Shown piece by piece: positions 36,783 to 48,400 of a DNA stretch of 64,000 nucleotides. The stretch lies in the NCBI GenBank assembly GCA_030272585.1, contig BSYQ01000008.1, positions 1,302,001 through 1,366,000 of the forward strand, read 5' to 3'. A model generated the notes under the pieces. That model was not told the origin of the DNA, did not search any database, and was given only the letters and a program-made list of their open reading frames with translations. The position numbers were made by a program, and so were the translations under genes. Origin of the DNA: Bryopsis sp. KO-2023. Taxonomy: Eukaryota; Chlorophyta; Ulvophyceae; Bryopsidales; Bryopsidaceae. Position 1 is the first letter of the stretch, and each line of letters starts with the position of its first letter.

Positions 36783-37165
36783 CACCCCGAAATCTCTCCG
36801 CAACGGTAAAACAGTTGCCTCTTTCGAGATTCTTTCTTTCTGTTTTCAACTGGGGTATCTGGGGTGGTGGACGGACAATTATTTGCACCACCGTCTTTTT
36901 TTTTTTTTCTGGAGAAAGAAAAATTCCTGAAACGCGAAATCTGAAGGGGTTTGAGTCCGACGCTGGTGGTGACGACTTTGTCGGAAGCTGCTGGCGTGCG
37001 GCCTGTACGTACGGTACATCCCCTGTACCACCCGTGTCTGGGGCCCTGAAAGGCGAGACCCCTCTTCCCATGTTTCGTCTAAAGGAGCAACAACAACAAT
37101 AATTACATATTGCATGAGGGACATATTGTCTAAAGGCAGAACTGAACATTTCAACCCCTTGAAGC

Positions 37166-37173
37166 CCCACGAC
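37166..37173 (+). repeat. Target-site duplication of the hAT element, left
   Basis: CCCACGAC, immediately left of the element. The identical 8 bp follow the right end at 40855-40862. Eight base pairs is the characteristic duplication length for hAT transposons. Confidence 0.93.
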
Positions 37174-37300
37174 CAGTGTATTTTTTTTCAATTTTACTGG
37201 CCCCAAAGTGGCCCCAAATTTAGACATTTCAAATCGTTGTGGCCCTTTTGTGGCCCCAATTTTCATTCAAAAATAAGAATGTGGCCCCAAATTCGAATTG
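37174..37300 (+). repeat. Left terminus and subterminal repeats of the hAT element
   Basis: Terminal inverted repeat at 37174-37188, then GGCCCC/GTGGCCC words at about 37198, 37209, 37240, 37251 and 37281. The right end mirrors this arrangement at 40684-40854. Confidence 0.8.
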
Positions 37301-37972
37301 TCAAGTTACAAGGTTCGAAAGGTCCCTATCACACTCCTTCCACTTCTTGTTGAACAACTCACCCACTTTCACTTTCTGGGCATTTTCCTTTCCCCATACT
37401 CTAGCCCCACACAAGCAATCCATCCAGTGTCCATGAAAGCAAACAAACAAAAAAAGCCCTTCCCTATGAAAAACATATAAAAAACAGTCCATTGTCAATG
37501 TGGCATCCAAATCAATATCCCTCTCTCTGTTGAACTGTTGTGCCGTCTATTTTGTAACCACCAGATTTGGTTCAGATTTGGTTTCTTTTTTCTTTCCCCA
37601 GTGAAATATTTTCTCGTCCCCTCCCTTTTTCCCCCAAACCAGAGCTAATGTCACACAGTGCAAAACCCCCTGACCCCTCCCATCCTGTCAAACATCATTC
37701 CAATAATGACATCTCCATGTACAGTCCCTTCTGTTCACAGAGCCAGCCGGCCAGAAGTCTGGAAACAGCCAACAAGAGCGGAAAAAAGTTCCACCCTGCA
37801 ATACCGACACCCTGAATGTTCCCCCATTTCCCTTAGTAAATTCCCCAGCCCAGCACCTCTCCTTGAGATTTCCATTCCAGCCCCTCACTTTTCAAAGTGT
37901 CCCCTTCTAAATGATGCCCCTGTTGATTTCTAGCTTCTCTTCAGAATTTTCCAAAGTATCTACTTCTGTACC

Positions 37973-40249
37973 TCAACAAAAATCTGATATTTCATCATTA
38001 AGCTCCTCCCAATCAGCCACCCCTGTGCGCTCATTCCCTAGATCATGATTGCCTCCTCCATCAGGTGACCTTTTCTTACCTCCCTCATCTTCTTCCACTT
38101 CTGGATCATTCCTAGCTGTTCTTCCACCCGTATACCTAGTTTTTTTGTTGTACCATGTGTCAAATGCATGATGAAAATCAAAGGAATCGAAAGAAGGTTT
38201 TGCACTCGCAACTCGAACACACGTCCTCAGATGGTCCCCTTTTAGCCGGTTCCGCAACGTACTTTTAACCCTCTTGATTGTGCTGAAAGAACGTTCACAA
38301 TCTGCTGTTGTGATAAACATCACCAACATAATTTCCCCCAACAAGCAAGTCTGAGGCATGCTCTCCCTCATTACTTCACTTCTTAGAATTTCTTCCCATA
38401 CCTCCACGGTAATATTTACACTCAGCAGTTTTGCTCGATCAGACGCATCACTTGCATCCCCAACGGCCTTGTCATATGCACGCACGAAGGTACACATTTT
38501 GGCAGCAAGAAAGGCCCTTTCATTCAAGAGCTCAGTGGGGTCTATAAGTCCACTTTCTCCAGCAAATGAGGTCCCATAGTAACGACCCAACTCCTTGAAA
38601 TGTTCCAGACCATCCCTTGTCTTTACTCTAACCTCTCGTTGTCTCCAAAAATGGGGTTGTAAGACAGCAAAGGCATTGACCATGCCTGAATCAGGAAGGC
38701 GCTCCTCAAGCTCATGTAATGTCAGCTTGGCCGCATCTTTCAACACTTTCATGACCTGTTTTTTTTCTTCTTCATCAACGTTCTCCGCTTCTTTCTGAAA
38801 ATTCTTTCCTATGCTCCCGTGGATCAGGATATCATTCTGTACAATTTCTTTGACCACTTGGACCACCTCCATAACCTCACCATAACAGAGATTTTTCTTT
38901 TGAAATGTCAAGGACAAGGTTTGGAGGTGACCCAACAGGTCCGAGACCCCGCACAGGAGGAGTACAAATGAAGGTTTCTGTAACATCTTTTCCAGCTCCT
39001 TAATTTCGAAAGACCCTTCACGATTCTCAGCAAAATAACGCCTCAGAGGGTCAAGAAGGTCTAATACTCTCTGAATACTGTTTCGTATTGACAACCACCT
39101 GACCTCAATATACTGCACCAGTTTGTACGTTTGTTCCCCGACTTGGCAGAGCTCGAATAAGTCTTGACGCTTTGGACTTCTAGCGAAGTGACCGTAGAGC
39201 CTCGATAAAAATGCCGAGATGCTTTGAATCTCCTCGATTTTTAGGATATCACGACATACCAACATATTCCTGTGGGCGAGGCAGTGTGTTGCGACAAGGT
39301 AAGGTGATCGACGCTTCATCATAGTAGCCACCCCCCTTTTTTTTCCAGTCATCACACTCGCGCCATCCGTCCCCAGGCTAACAACCTTTGACCACTCGAC
39401 TGAATAGTCTTTCAGAATTTTTTCAACGGTTGAAAAAAATTTTTCACTATCAGATCCTCCCACAAGCCTCTCAAGAGCTAAGAATTCTGTGACCAACTGA
39501 TTCCCAACACTTAGATACTTTACCACAAGAGTTGTGCATTCTGTGGAGTCGATAAGGGTCGAGTCATCGATTGCGATCCCCACAAACTTCGCTTTTTTTA
39601 ATCGACACTTAAGATTTTCCTCCATCACGTGCCCTATCGCTTCCACCATTTCCCACCCAGAGCTAATTGAACTATGGGTGGTTGGCAGCCCAACTCCGAG
39701 CTCAAACATTAACTCATAGTCTGCCTCCATACTGGACACGGAAGCTTCTTTTCGAAGAATGTTGAATATGATCTTCAACTGTTGTATAACGCCATCACGT
39801 AATCGTGTGGGTGCCCTGAATGCGGTGCGTATCGTTCGCACAATCTCCTCTTTTTTTTTTGGAGCAACAAGAGCACCATATTTTTGCTCATAAATCTTTT
39901 TTGATTGCACGTGTTTCGTAGAGATTTCGTGTCGGGTGCAATTGTAAATTTTTGTAAATACAGGACTGATATGTCCCGCATACTCACAAAACACGCATTT
40001 CCCTTCTACAATCCATGCAAACTGCTTTTGCCATGGACCTGCTCTCCTTCTTTGATCTATTTCTTTCCAGGATCGTTTGTTTTCTTTCTTTTTTATTTTA
40101 TTTTCAGCCTGTTCCTCACAATCAGCTTCTCCCCCCCCCACCTTTTTTTTCCCCTTACCTGCTTCTTTTGCTTCTCTTTCACGTTCAAATTCCTTTGATG
40201 TGCCTTCCACACCCCCATCCTTTTTTCGTTTTTTTAGAAACTTATCCAT
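37973..40249 (-). CDS. hAT-family transposase (758 residues)
   Basis: Cuts and reinserts the surrounding element. It is a single ATG-initiated ORF without frameshift or stop. The N-terminal 85 residues are Lys/Glu-rich, probably nuclear targeting. A zinc-finger-like DNA-binding segment follows (CVFCEY, then NCTRHEISTKH). The RNase H-like core shows the expected acidic residues: AIDDST, then LGTDGASVMTG with the hAT CxxH-type motif THCLAHR, and finally the C-terminal DCERSFSTIKRVKSTLRNRL, which holds the catalytic Glu and the dimerisation motif. The C-terminus is an acidic, low-complexity tail. It most resembles the ZBED/ZNF862-like branch, but that placement is tentative. Codon use and the lack of introns differ from the host genes. 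Confidence 0.92.
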   Translation of the reverse strand: MDKFLKKRKKDGGVEGTSKEFEREREAKEAGKGKKKVGGGEADCEEQAENKIKKKENKRSWKEIDQRRRAGPWQKQFAWIVEGKCVFCEYAGHISPVFTKIYNCTRHEISTKHVQSKKIYEQKYGALVAPKKKEEIVRTIRTAFRAPTRLRDGVIQQLKIIFNILRKEASVSSMEADYELMFELGVGLPTTHSSISSGWEMVEAIGHVMEENLKCRLKKAKFVGIAIDDSTLIDSTECTTLVVKYLSVGNQLVTEFLALERLVGGSDSEKFFSTVEKILKDYSVEWSKVVSLGTDGASVMTGKKRGVATMMKRRSPYLVATHCLAHRNMLVCRDILKIEEIQSISAFLSRLYGHFARSPKRQDLFELCQVGEQTYKLVQYIEVRWLSIRNSIQRVLDLLDPLRRYFAENREGSFEIKELEKMLQKPSFVLLLCGVSDLLGHLQTLSLTFQKKNLCYGEVMEVVQVVKEIVQNDILIHGSIGKNFQKEAENVDEEEKKQVMKVLKDAAKLTLHELEERLPDSGMVNAFAVLQPHFWRQREVRVKTRDGLEHFKELGRYYGTSFAGESGLIDPTELLNERAFLAAKMCTFVRAYDKAVGDASDASDRAKLLSVNITVEVWEEILRSEVMRESMPQTCLLGEIMLVMFITTADCERSFSTIKRVKSTLRNRLKGDHLRTCVRVASAKPSFDSFDFHHAFDTWYNKKTRYTGGRTARNDPEVEEDEGGKKRSPDGGGNHDLGNERTGVADWEELNDEISDFC

Positions 40250-40683
40250 CCTGGAAAGCTTCTACACCCAAACGCACAAGAAACGAAACAACACCCTGTT
40301 TGACACCGAGCGCCGAGTGAAATTAACTCAGCACCTTGATAAGTGTCGCTCTTCGATGCCCTCCCACACGTTCCTGACTGCGATGGTTGCGATGTTGCGC
40401 TTGATATCCGCCAGCACCAAGGGGTGTGGTTGGCACTGTAAACTTGGCACGAACGGAAAAAACGTGACGTGGAATCAGCCCCCAGAATACTGGGGTCGCA
40501 TCACCCCAACATATATCACGGGCTGGCGTGGCAGGGTTCATGAACCAGCGCGTGAGGAGCACTCAGGCAACATGTAATAATTGATCGATTGATTGACACA
40601 GGGCGTGGACTGGCACATTTTTCGCTGTACAATCAATTTCAGTGTTGATTTTGGTTTGGTAGAATCGTTGATTATTTTGTTGG

Positions 40684-40854
40684 ATGTGGCCCAATATTTT
40701 CAAAGATCGGGTGGATGTGGCCCTTTTGTGGCCCAAAAATTGTCTGAGGAAAAAACGTTTTGGCCCTTTTGTGGCCCGAAAATGTGCTCAAGAATTTTTG
40801 GGGGGGGCCACAATGGGCCAAATGGGCCACAATGGGCCACAAAAATATACACTG
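40684..40854 (-). repeat. Right terminus and subterminal repeats of the hAT element
   Basis: Read inward from 40854: the terminal repeat CAGTGTATATTTTTG, then repeated GGCCCATTGTGGCCC words, and a second cluster at about 40684-40780 (GTGGCCCTTTTGTGGCCC type). A short G-run at 40800-40807 interrupts the array. Confidence 0.8.
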
Positions 40855-40862
40855 CCCACGAC
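40855..40862 (+). repeat. Target-site duplication of the hAT element, right
   Basis: CCCACGAC, identical to 37166-37173 on the other side of the element. Confidence 0.93.
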
Positions 40863-42407
40863 GTCGATCGACTTGAGAGCCATGGTGACTAAGTCTCCGT
40901 TCAAATAAATGCCCATGCTGCATGCATGCAGACGAAATCCAAATGTTGTTGGGTTTTGCAAATCTCTTCACACATCGTTTCGAAAGGAGCTTGCGGCACC
41001 AGCACGACCACCCTCCGACCCCTTTTGAAAGTAAGACGCGGGCGGCGCCGCCACGTCTTACTTGCACAAGGGGTAGGCGGGTGGCCGTCTTCCAAGCCCT
41101 TCTGTTCTTTCAATTGACAACTCCTAAACAAATCTTAAGATCTTTAATTTCATCATTATGATTTTTTATGACATGGGTCTATTGAATTCCTCGACTCGGA
41201 AAAGTTGGTACATGTATATCAAAAATATGTATACATATATACACTTTTACAAATGGTTTGTTTCTTAAGTCTTGTATGAAATCACAATGTCAAGGAATTT
41301 CAGACTTCGGTTCAAGGAGCAAGCAGTTCGTCTGTTTTAACTTGTAGAAAGTGCTGTTTTCAGTAGGTTTCTTGTTGTTTTTCAAGATCCATTACTCCGA
41401 AAAAAACAAAAAAAAGATCCAGTTGGTTTCTTTCAAGTACTGCTGCACCATCTTTCACAGTCTATACCACCCCGAGTTACAATTTGATTGTGGGAGCTTT
41501 TTTTTGCGCCCCTTCCACATCAGTTGAGATCTTTGGGCTCACAAACCTCTGGATTGCTGCCAGCAGGCACCAACCAGATGCATTGACAGACAGCTTGTAT
41601 CTGCCACAGTTGTCTTTCAGAAAGGCAGGCAAGCTGAGGTAATACCCAAAACGAGAAAGAGTATTCCCTTCCCTTCCCTTCCCTCCCCTCAGATTCACAG
41701 ATTGCTCTGCATTCTGCCGCCAATTCCTCTTGATTGATTTCCAGATAATCCGAGGATTGCACATGGAACATCCAAATATGGACACGAAAAGTAAAAGGTG
41801 CATCCAAAAATGGACGCGAATAGTAAAATGAAAGGTGCAACCACTATATTTTCACGCTCCACCAGTCTTGGCCCCAAGACTCCCTTCTAATGTTCATACC
41901 AACTAAAAGAAAATATGTGTTCATGCTGCAATATGTGCACCTGCATTATGACTCACGTGCACGGCATCTCTAGAATACATCCATCGATGCAAATGTCCGA
42001 GATTGAATGTCTTTGACGACGGTAAGAATTTGCACTGCAGTAGTGCTTAATTTACATTCAAAAGCCACCATCCCTTCAACTCCAATCTCTCGCTACTGCC
42101 CAAAAGAAAGCGATTCCCTGAAAACCTACATTGCCACTTGCATTTGCTAGGGGTCCCGAAATTGAGGAAAACAACCTACCCACCCACCCACCCCAATAAA
42201 AAGGAAGAAAAAAAAACAAACAGGACACCACAAAACGCAGTAGTCTGCACTAACATTCGAGTAATAACATTCAAGTGAGTTGGAAGCTTCCATCCCTGCA
42301 GCATGATCTGATTTTTTCCAGCTTGGAATTCCTGCCAGTAAAAGAACCTCTGCAAAAACTGAGCGGAGAAAACATCAAAAGGGTCATTGGAAATTCTCGA
42401 AGCACCC
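40863..42407. other. Intergenic spacer right of the hAT element
   Basis: No gene recognised. It contains a near-perfect 91-bp inverted repeat at 41001-41091 and a short imperfect tandem duplication near 41766-41838. Several overlapping open frames at 41477-41877 have no recognisable domain. Confidence 0.5.
41001..41091. repeat. Near-perfect inverted repeat (hairpin)
   Basis: The inner arms AAGTAAGACG (41029-41038) and CGTCTTACTT (41054-41063) are perfectly complementary and surround the palindrome GGCGGCGCCGCC. The pairing continues outward for more than 20 positions with only a few mismatches (41006-41028 against 41064-41086), then weaker to 41001/41091. No ORF explains it. Confidence 0.8.
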
Positions 42408-45400
42408 TCAGAATCCATCTGTTTCCAATAGCTTCATGACAGCTCTGACCACTCCGCTTTTCGAGAGGTCCAATTCAGGGTCGTCGATTTTCTTATTCAG
42501 CAGAGCGCCCATGCCGGCCCGCAACTCTTTTATGAGAACTCCCACTTTTGGAGGGGCATTGAAATTGGCCCATTTGTCCAAAGAAAGAATGCCTTCTGCA
42601 TGTCTGACAGACAGCTCTCCACCGAACACCAGCATCCCATACACAGGCACCATGGAGCACTGGCGAACGTATACTTTCGCTGGGGGGGGAAAAAACATAT
42701 GCAGAGAAGAATTCAGGGGCATTTTGACCTCATATTTGAAAAGCAAGCATATCCAAAACATAGGTTTTCAGATTCGTGTGCTTTTCAGATTTTTCTTACC
42801 AGTCTCCACCATGTCGCTGTAAACCATCCATCCGCTTTCGAACTGAGGCACCGAGAAATTCACAGAAGCCGGATGCAGGAAAACCCTGCCCCGTTCTCTG
42901 TCGAACAGTTTCACTTGCTTGGCCTCACCATCCACCTCTTTGGCACCCCCAGCCACTTGGACGAATTTTTTCGGCGGGTTGGCCACCCTCAATATGTTTG
43001 GGTAATAGCCCGCACACAATGCCGCCCGAACGAATCGGCTGTTGGATGCGAATTCGTCCGATATGGGGTCATCTGCTGAGCGACCTCGGCCAACCTTTGA
43101 AAAAGAAAGATTTTAATGGGGAGTGAATACATACCACATTTTCACATTTTTTAAACATAAAATAATAAAGCCAGAAATAGTGCATAATTTCTTTGATTCA
43201 ATTATGACTATGTGGAGGAGAGCCCGTTTTCTGTTGGGTTCTTTTTTTTTGGGGGGGGGGGGCAGGGTGGCCACTGATTATTACCTGAATGGCGTAATCT
43301 CTGGACACGAAGCCAATGTCAGCCAAAATGCTGGCAAATTCTTTCCTAGCCGACAGCGTCGCTTGCATAACATCTTCTGAAAGAAAATTCTCTCGACAAA
43401 ACGCATATCCAGCCCGATCCCCTCCTGGCAAATATCCACCCCGAAACACCCACTGTCAAAATCGAGATATTGAACATATGTCTGTCTGTGATGCAAATCC
43501 CGCCCACAGAAAAACACATCTTTGAGGTTCGTTTTTTCACCTCTGATCCTGGCCTCCGCCCAGGCGGAGTAGGCTGCAACGATGGCCATGTGGTCGCTTT
43601 TGCTGGATGCATGTGGATTGTACAGCTCCTTTCGCTTGGAGTCGGCTTCTTCTCTCTTGGCCAAAGGGCTGAGAAACATGGGTCGGCCGTAAGACATGGC
43701 AGCCGCGATCGTCAGCACCGGATCGACACATTGGAGCATGGTGCCATACACCAGCATTTTACCTAAATGCATGCAAGATGTTCAGGAGCTGTTTCCACCA
43801 GAGCAATCAATTTCCATTAATTGATTGGCACCGCCAAAAACATGCCATTATGAGTCGTTGGAGGGCAGTATCGAATTCTACCAGGAGATGTATGGTCAGT
43901 CATGAGGTGTCTGGATGACTGATACCTGGAACCTCGTTTGGTCAAGGCACTGTGGAGGGGAGCTGGGTTTACCATGAAGTCAGACTGAGGCTTCGAATCT
44001 GGTTACCCCTATCTATGCTGTGGGTTGAGACTTCACAGCCGAAATCCTCGTGAAATGTAATGGCAAGATCGCCAAATCGCTCACCTACGCGGCAGTCCAT
44101 GGGCATGCGGATGATGTGACTGCCCAATGGCGTCAAGGACTCCTTCTCGTCCAGCGCTCCCACTTCTTTCAGAGTCCGGACCGCTGAATAGACTTGACCG
44201 GGGGCTGGAGGCGTGATGCATTCCTTCAGCCTCTGCTCCAGCGGCACGGAGCCAGCGAAGAGAGCCCCGACGTTGAGGCAAAGCGCCTCCAATGGAATTC
44301 GAGTGATCTCGGGAGGTGTGTGCACCCTCATGTTTTTCCATTTGGATTTGGTGACCAGCCGAAAACAAACTCCGCATCTGTGGTTGGCAAAGCAGGAAGG
44401 AGAAAGTCAATGAAGATCAACAGGGAAGCCATGCCCTTTCTGTGGGGGAAAAAGTAACATATTTGAGATTAACATATGTCGAAAGAATTTGTATGAATAT
44501 ATATCTGCCTATTGAGCTGTTATTTTTCAAAAAGGTTGAGCTAAATCACCTCGTTGTGAACGGCTTTCGCTGGGCAAGTTTGCCTAATGTAAACCAACCA
44601 TTCATTACGTTCATATATGGCTAATGGATACTCACCTGACTCGACCAGCTCGACCGGCTCGTTGCTTCGCTGATGCTTTCGACACCCAGTTCAATTGCAG
44701 CCTGCTAATCCTTCGATCAGCATCATATCCCACTTCTTTGGCCAAGCATGTGTCGATCACTGCCACCACATCCGGAATGGTCACACTGGTTTCAGCCACG
44801 TTGGTAGAAATCACGATTTTCCTCACTCCCTTGGGCATCGTGTCAAAAACTCTCTTCTGCTCGGCGGCCGGCAGGGATGCATGCAAAGGCAGGATTCGAA
44901 CCGAGGCCGAGTTGATCTTTGGCGATTCTGAAAACAGGTCGGTCAGAGGTAAACAAATATTATTTTTTGACCCCTTACTGATGCACAGCCAAGCCAGCTG
45001 GACCAAGTCTGTCAGAAACTTAATTTTCTTTTCTTTTTCAAAGAGAAAGTGAATCTGGACGACATAAGTGTCGAGCGGTATTTTGCCTGGGGAAAATTTT
45101 TGACTGTGTGTTTTTTTGGGTTTTTTTTTTAATATATATTTTCATATATGGTTGCCCACCAGAGAGCAGCCTGGCCATTCTGTTGATTTCCATCGCCCCA
45201 GGCATGAAGATCAAAATGGCTCCATTGGCTGTCAATTTTGAGCCGGCTTTGTGGTTTTCGAATTCTGGCCACCCCTCCAGCAAACAAGCTGGACCATTTC
45301 TGCTTTCCTCTTCGACTATGTGCGCCACCACGGCCTCAATCATATCATAGCCGATCTGTTGGAAAAACGGAGAAAAAAAAAGTTCAATGAAAAAATGGAT

Positions 45401-48400
45401 CTCACAGCGGAACCAGTGGAAAGGAAAAAAAGTCTTCGAGTTTCATTCGAAAAAAAAAAACTGCCCCAAGAAGCTCATCCAATGGTGCCTTTTAGTCACC
45501 ATTAGAAAAAATCGAAACTTTTTTTCAAAAGCAATCAAATTGGAAAATCATTCAGATTAAAAAATGCCATTTAGGATTAAAATATTTTTCATGAATATTT
45601 TAAAAAATTTCAAAGAAAACAAGCATATCTGTTTTGAAAAAGATATTCCTGCATCGACATCAAAAGGGAAGGCACATTATTTTTTTTTTCCCTTTTTTTT
45701 CCCTTCAAAAAAGGCTGAGGGCCCTGGGATTCAACCAATCCACACGAATTGAAAATTTTACCCCCCATAAAAACCAGCGGTCATTTTATCGATTATTACC
45801 TCCATTTGCTCCATCGCAGCCAAAAGGCGCTTCGATTGTTTTCCCGCCGAATGCATAACGACTTCTTCATCGCTGCTTTCCTCCAGCTGTTTCGATTTTT
45901 GGCCTCCTCCACCTTTGTTGGGCGGCCTAAGACAACCAGAAAAAATCCACAAAAGAATTCCCCACTCAAGAAAACACTTCCTTTTGCAAGCTCATGAAAA
46001 AAACACGAAAATAAAGAGCGCCTCCACCGGCTTCATTCAGAAAAAGTTAAAAAAAAAAAAGGGTCAAGCTTACTTTTGACCACCACCGCCGCCAAATGCT
46101 GGCTTTGGCATTTCAAATCCCGTCATTTCGAGGGCCTCCTCCACCAAAAATTCTCGAACTGGGTGAGTGAATCCTGGGATGTGCAAGATGGGGACAGATC
46201 CCACCTACACGCATCAGCAGAAAAACAAACCCTCCTTGCAACGCTTTTTTCAAAAAGTAAAAATAAAAATCCATGCACAGACAAAATAAAGGATGAATTT
46301 TTACTCACAGTTGTTCTTCTTCCCAAAAAACACATGCAAAAAAATTAAATGTAATCAGGATATCCTGTACCATATGCCCCTCCCCCCCCCAAAAAAAAAA
46401 ATAATTAAAAAGAAATACTCAACATCGACTTGTACATATCAAAATATAATCCAAAGAAATGGAAGGGGAGAAAAAATCGGCCAGTCCATGAGAACATTAT
46501 TACTAATGCCCTCACCACGGGGGCCAGGTACTTGTTGAAATCTTCGGCATTGGCTGTGGCCGACATCAGCACCACTTTATGGCATTTTGATTTTTTCAAA
46601 TTCTCCTTCAGCAACAGCAGCAGCAAATCCATTTCGACGCTCCTTTCGTGAACCTCATCCACCAAAACATGACTAACCCCTGATAAAGCCTGCCCCGAAA
46701 TCATCCGCCGAAGCAGCACTCCTACACCATTTCACCAGATTTTTTTTTAAGAAAAAAGTCACACTTCAGGATGATATCACTCTTTTTTTCCAGAGTGGAT
46801 GGATCGGCCTCGATAAAATCCATCCGAACGAAAAGTCAAAAGAAAAATATTTCAGGGTCGAGTGGTGTGTCGATCCTCGTATCCGAAAAAGGAGGGGTTC
46901 TATTTTTGGGACACCATCGCACCTGTGGTGCAGTACATTATCCTGGTTTCCTTGGATCGAGAAGTTTGATTTCGAATCGAATATCCCACCACCCCTCCCA
47001 CTTCCTCCCCCCGTTCGTCTGCAACTCTGGCCGCCAGCCCCAAAGCCGAAATCCTCCTGGGCTGAGTACAAACGATGTTACACTGGTAGCCCTGGCCGGA
47101 TTCGATCGCAGCTTCCAGCAAGAATTGAGGGACCTGGGTGCTTTTTCCGCAGCCAGGCATTCCGGTGATAATCACGGCTCTGTTGTTTTGGATGGTTTGA
47201 ATGACGTTTGCTTTTTCGGTGGAGGCTGGCAGTTGATTTCTGACGGATCTCATTTTGGAGTGGCGAGGGTCCGTGGCAAAATTAGCTTGGGCTCTCTTCA
47301 GCCGCCGATTTTCGATTTCGATTTCTTGGGGACTCATGGCTGGAGCCTTCGGTTTGGTTCTCACACCTGCACCAAAAAAAAACAGCACAAATCTCATTTT
47401 TTTCAGTTTTCATTTGATTTATTGATTTTTTAAAATTGAATTTTACAGTTTTTTTATATTTCATTTCTTCTCTTGTTTTTTCTTTTTTTTTCATTGAAAA
47501 GGCTGAAATCAAGGGGGAATAAGAAAGACACACAGTCCATTGTGAAAAGGACCAATCGACCCCTCTACTTGATCGAGGAAAAATATGCGTATCGACCTTG
47601 CTCAACTGGAGGAAGCAACTTTTCTGGGGAAGGATATCAACACACCTTCCCGTTTCCTGTTCACCCCTGACGACTTCCCTTGGCCCTTCAAAATACCAAC
47701 ATCGCCCCCGACCGGAAAAACACCGCCACCATGCATTCCCCTCGAACCCTCATTTTCACTCCCAACCTCTGTTTGCTCCAGGGAGCTATCGCTGGGTGGT
47801 GTCGGGGATTCCAAATCCCTGCCTTGAGCGATTTCGATGGGCAAATCCGCCAGAAATTCACAGGCGGAGGTGATCAGTTCGTGAATCATGGGGAGGCCGA
47901 CGAACTCCGGGCTCTTTTTGCAAACGTGGCGAGTTGTGGCTTTCAGGATGTGGGGTGGGAGGTGCGGGGAGGAAAAAGCGATCAGAGGGATTTCTTGAGG
48001 ATAAGCCGGTCCAATGGATTTCGCAGTGAGAGTGACTGTTACATCGTCGACCTGCATTCAAATCAGTTTTTTTTGGGGGGAGAAGTAATGGTGCCGGATC
48101 GAAATGAAAATCAGAATTCATTCAGAATCGGAAAAGATGTCTGGCACTATACGCACAAAAACATGAAGTCGAGCGAATTGAGGAGGGAAAAAAATTGGGT
48201 CGATGGAAAGGGGGGGGGGGTTCACCTGGAGGAGAAGATTCGGAATATCGATGGCTTGAATTGTGGTTGTGAGTTCGACACTGGAGGGGCTTGGGAAAGT
48301 GACTTCGTCGGAATATATGGCTTCCAATGCCATCACTTCTTCTTGCCAAGGGGAGTCTTCCTCGGCTGAGCTGGAGTACTGCTCTGCACAGATTCGAATC

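Larger units (their letters stand above)
37174..40854 (-). mobile_element. hAT DNA transposon, apparently complete (3,681 bp)
   Basis: The ends are inverted repeats beginning CAGTGTAT: left CAGTGTATTTTTTTT, and right (reverse complement) CAGTGTATATTTTTG. Perfect 8-bp duplications (CCCACGAC) flank both. One uninterrupted transposase ORF fills most of the interior. Both ends carry clusters of GTGGCCC or TGGCCC words (37198-37290 left, 40684-40845 right), typical of subterminal transposase-binding repeats. Intact ends, intact ORF and a perfect target duplication together suggest recent, possibly autonomous insertion. It sits between the prenyltransferase 5' end and the 3' end of the DEAH helicase. 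Confidence 0.93.

Noticed and set aside
40323..41161. ORFs at the right end of the hAT element and beside it
   Set aside because: They read through subterminal repeats and the GC-rich hairpin. No coding features.
41766..41838. Imperfect tandem duplication containing CATCCAAA-ATGGAC-CGAA
   Set aside because: Only two diverged units. Real, but too small to interpret.
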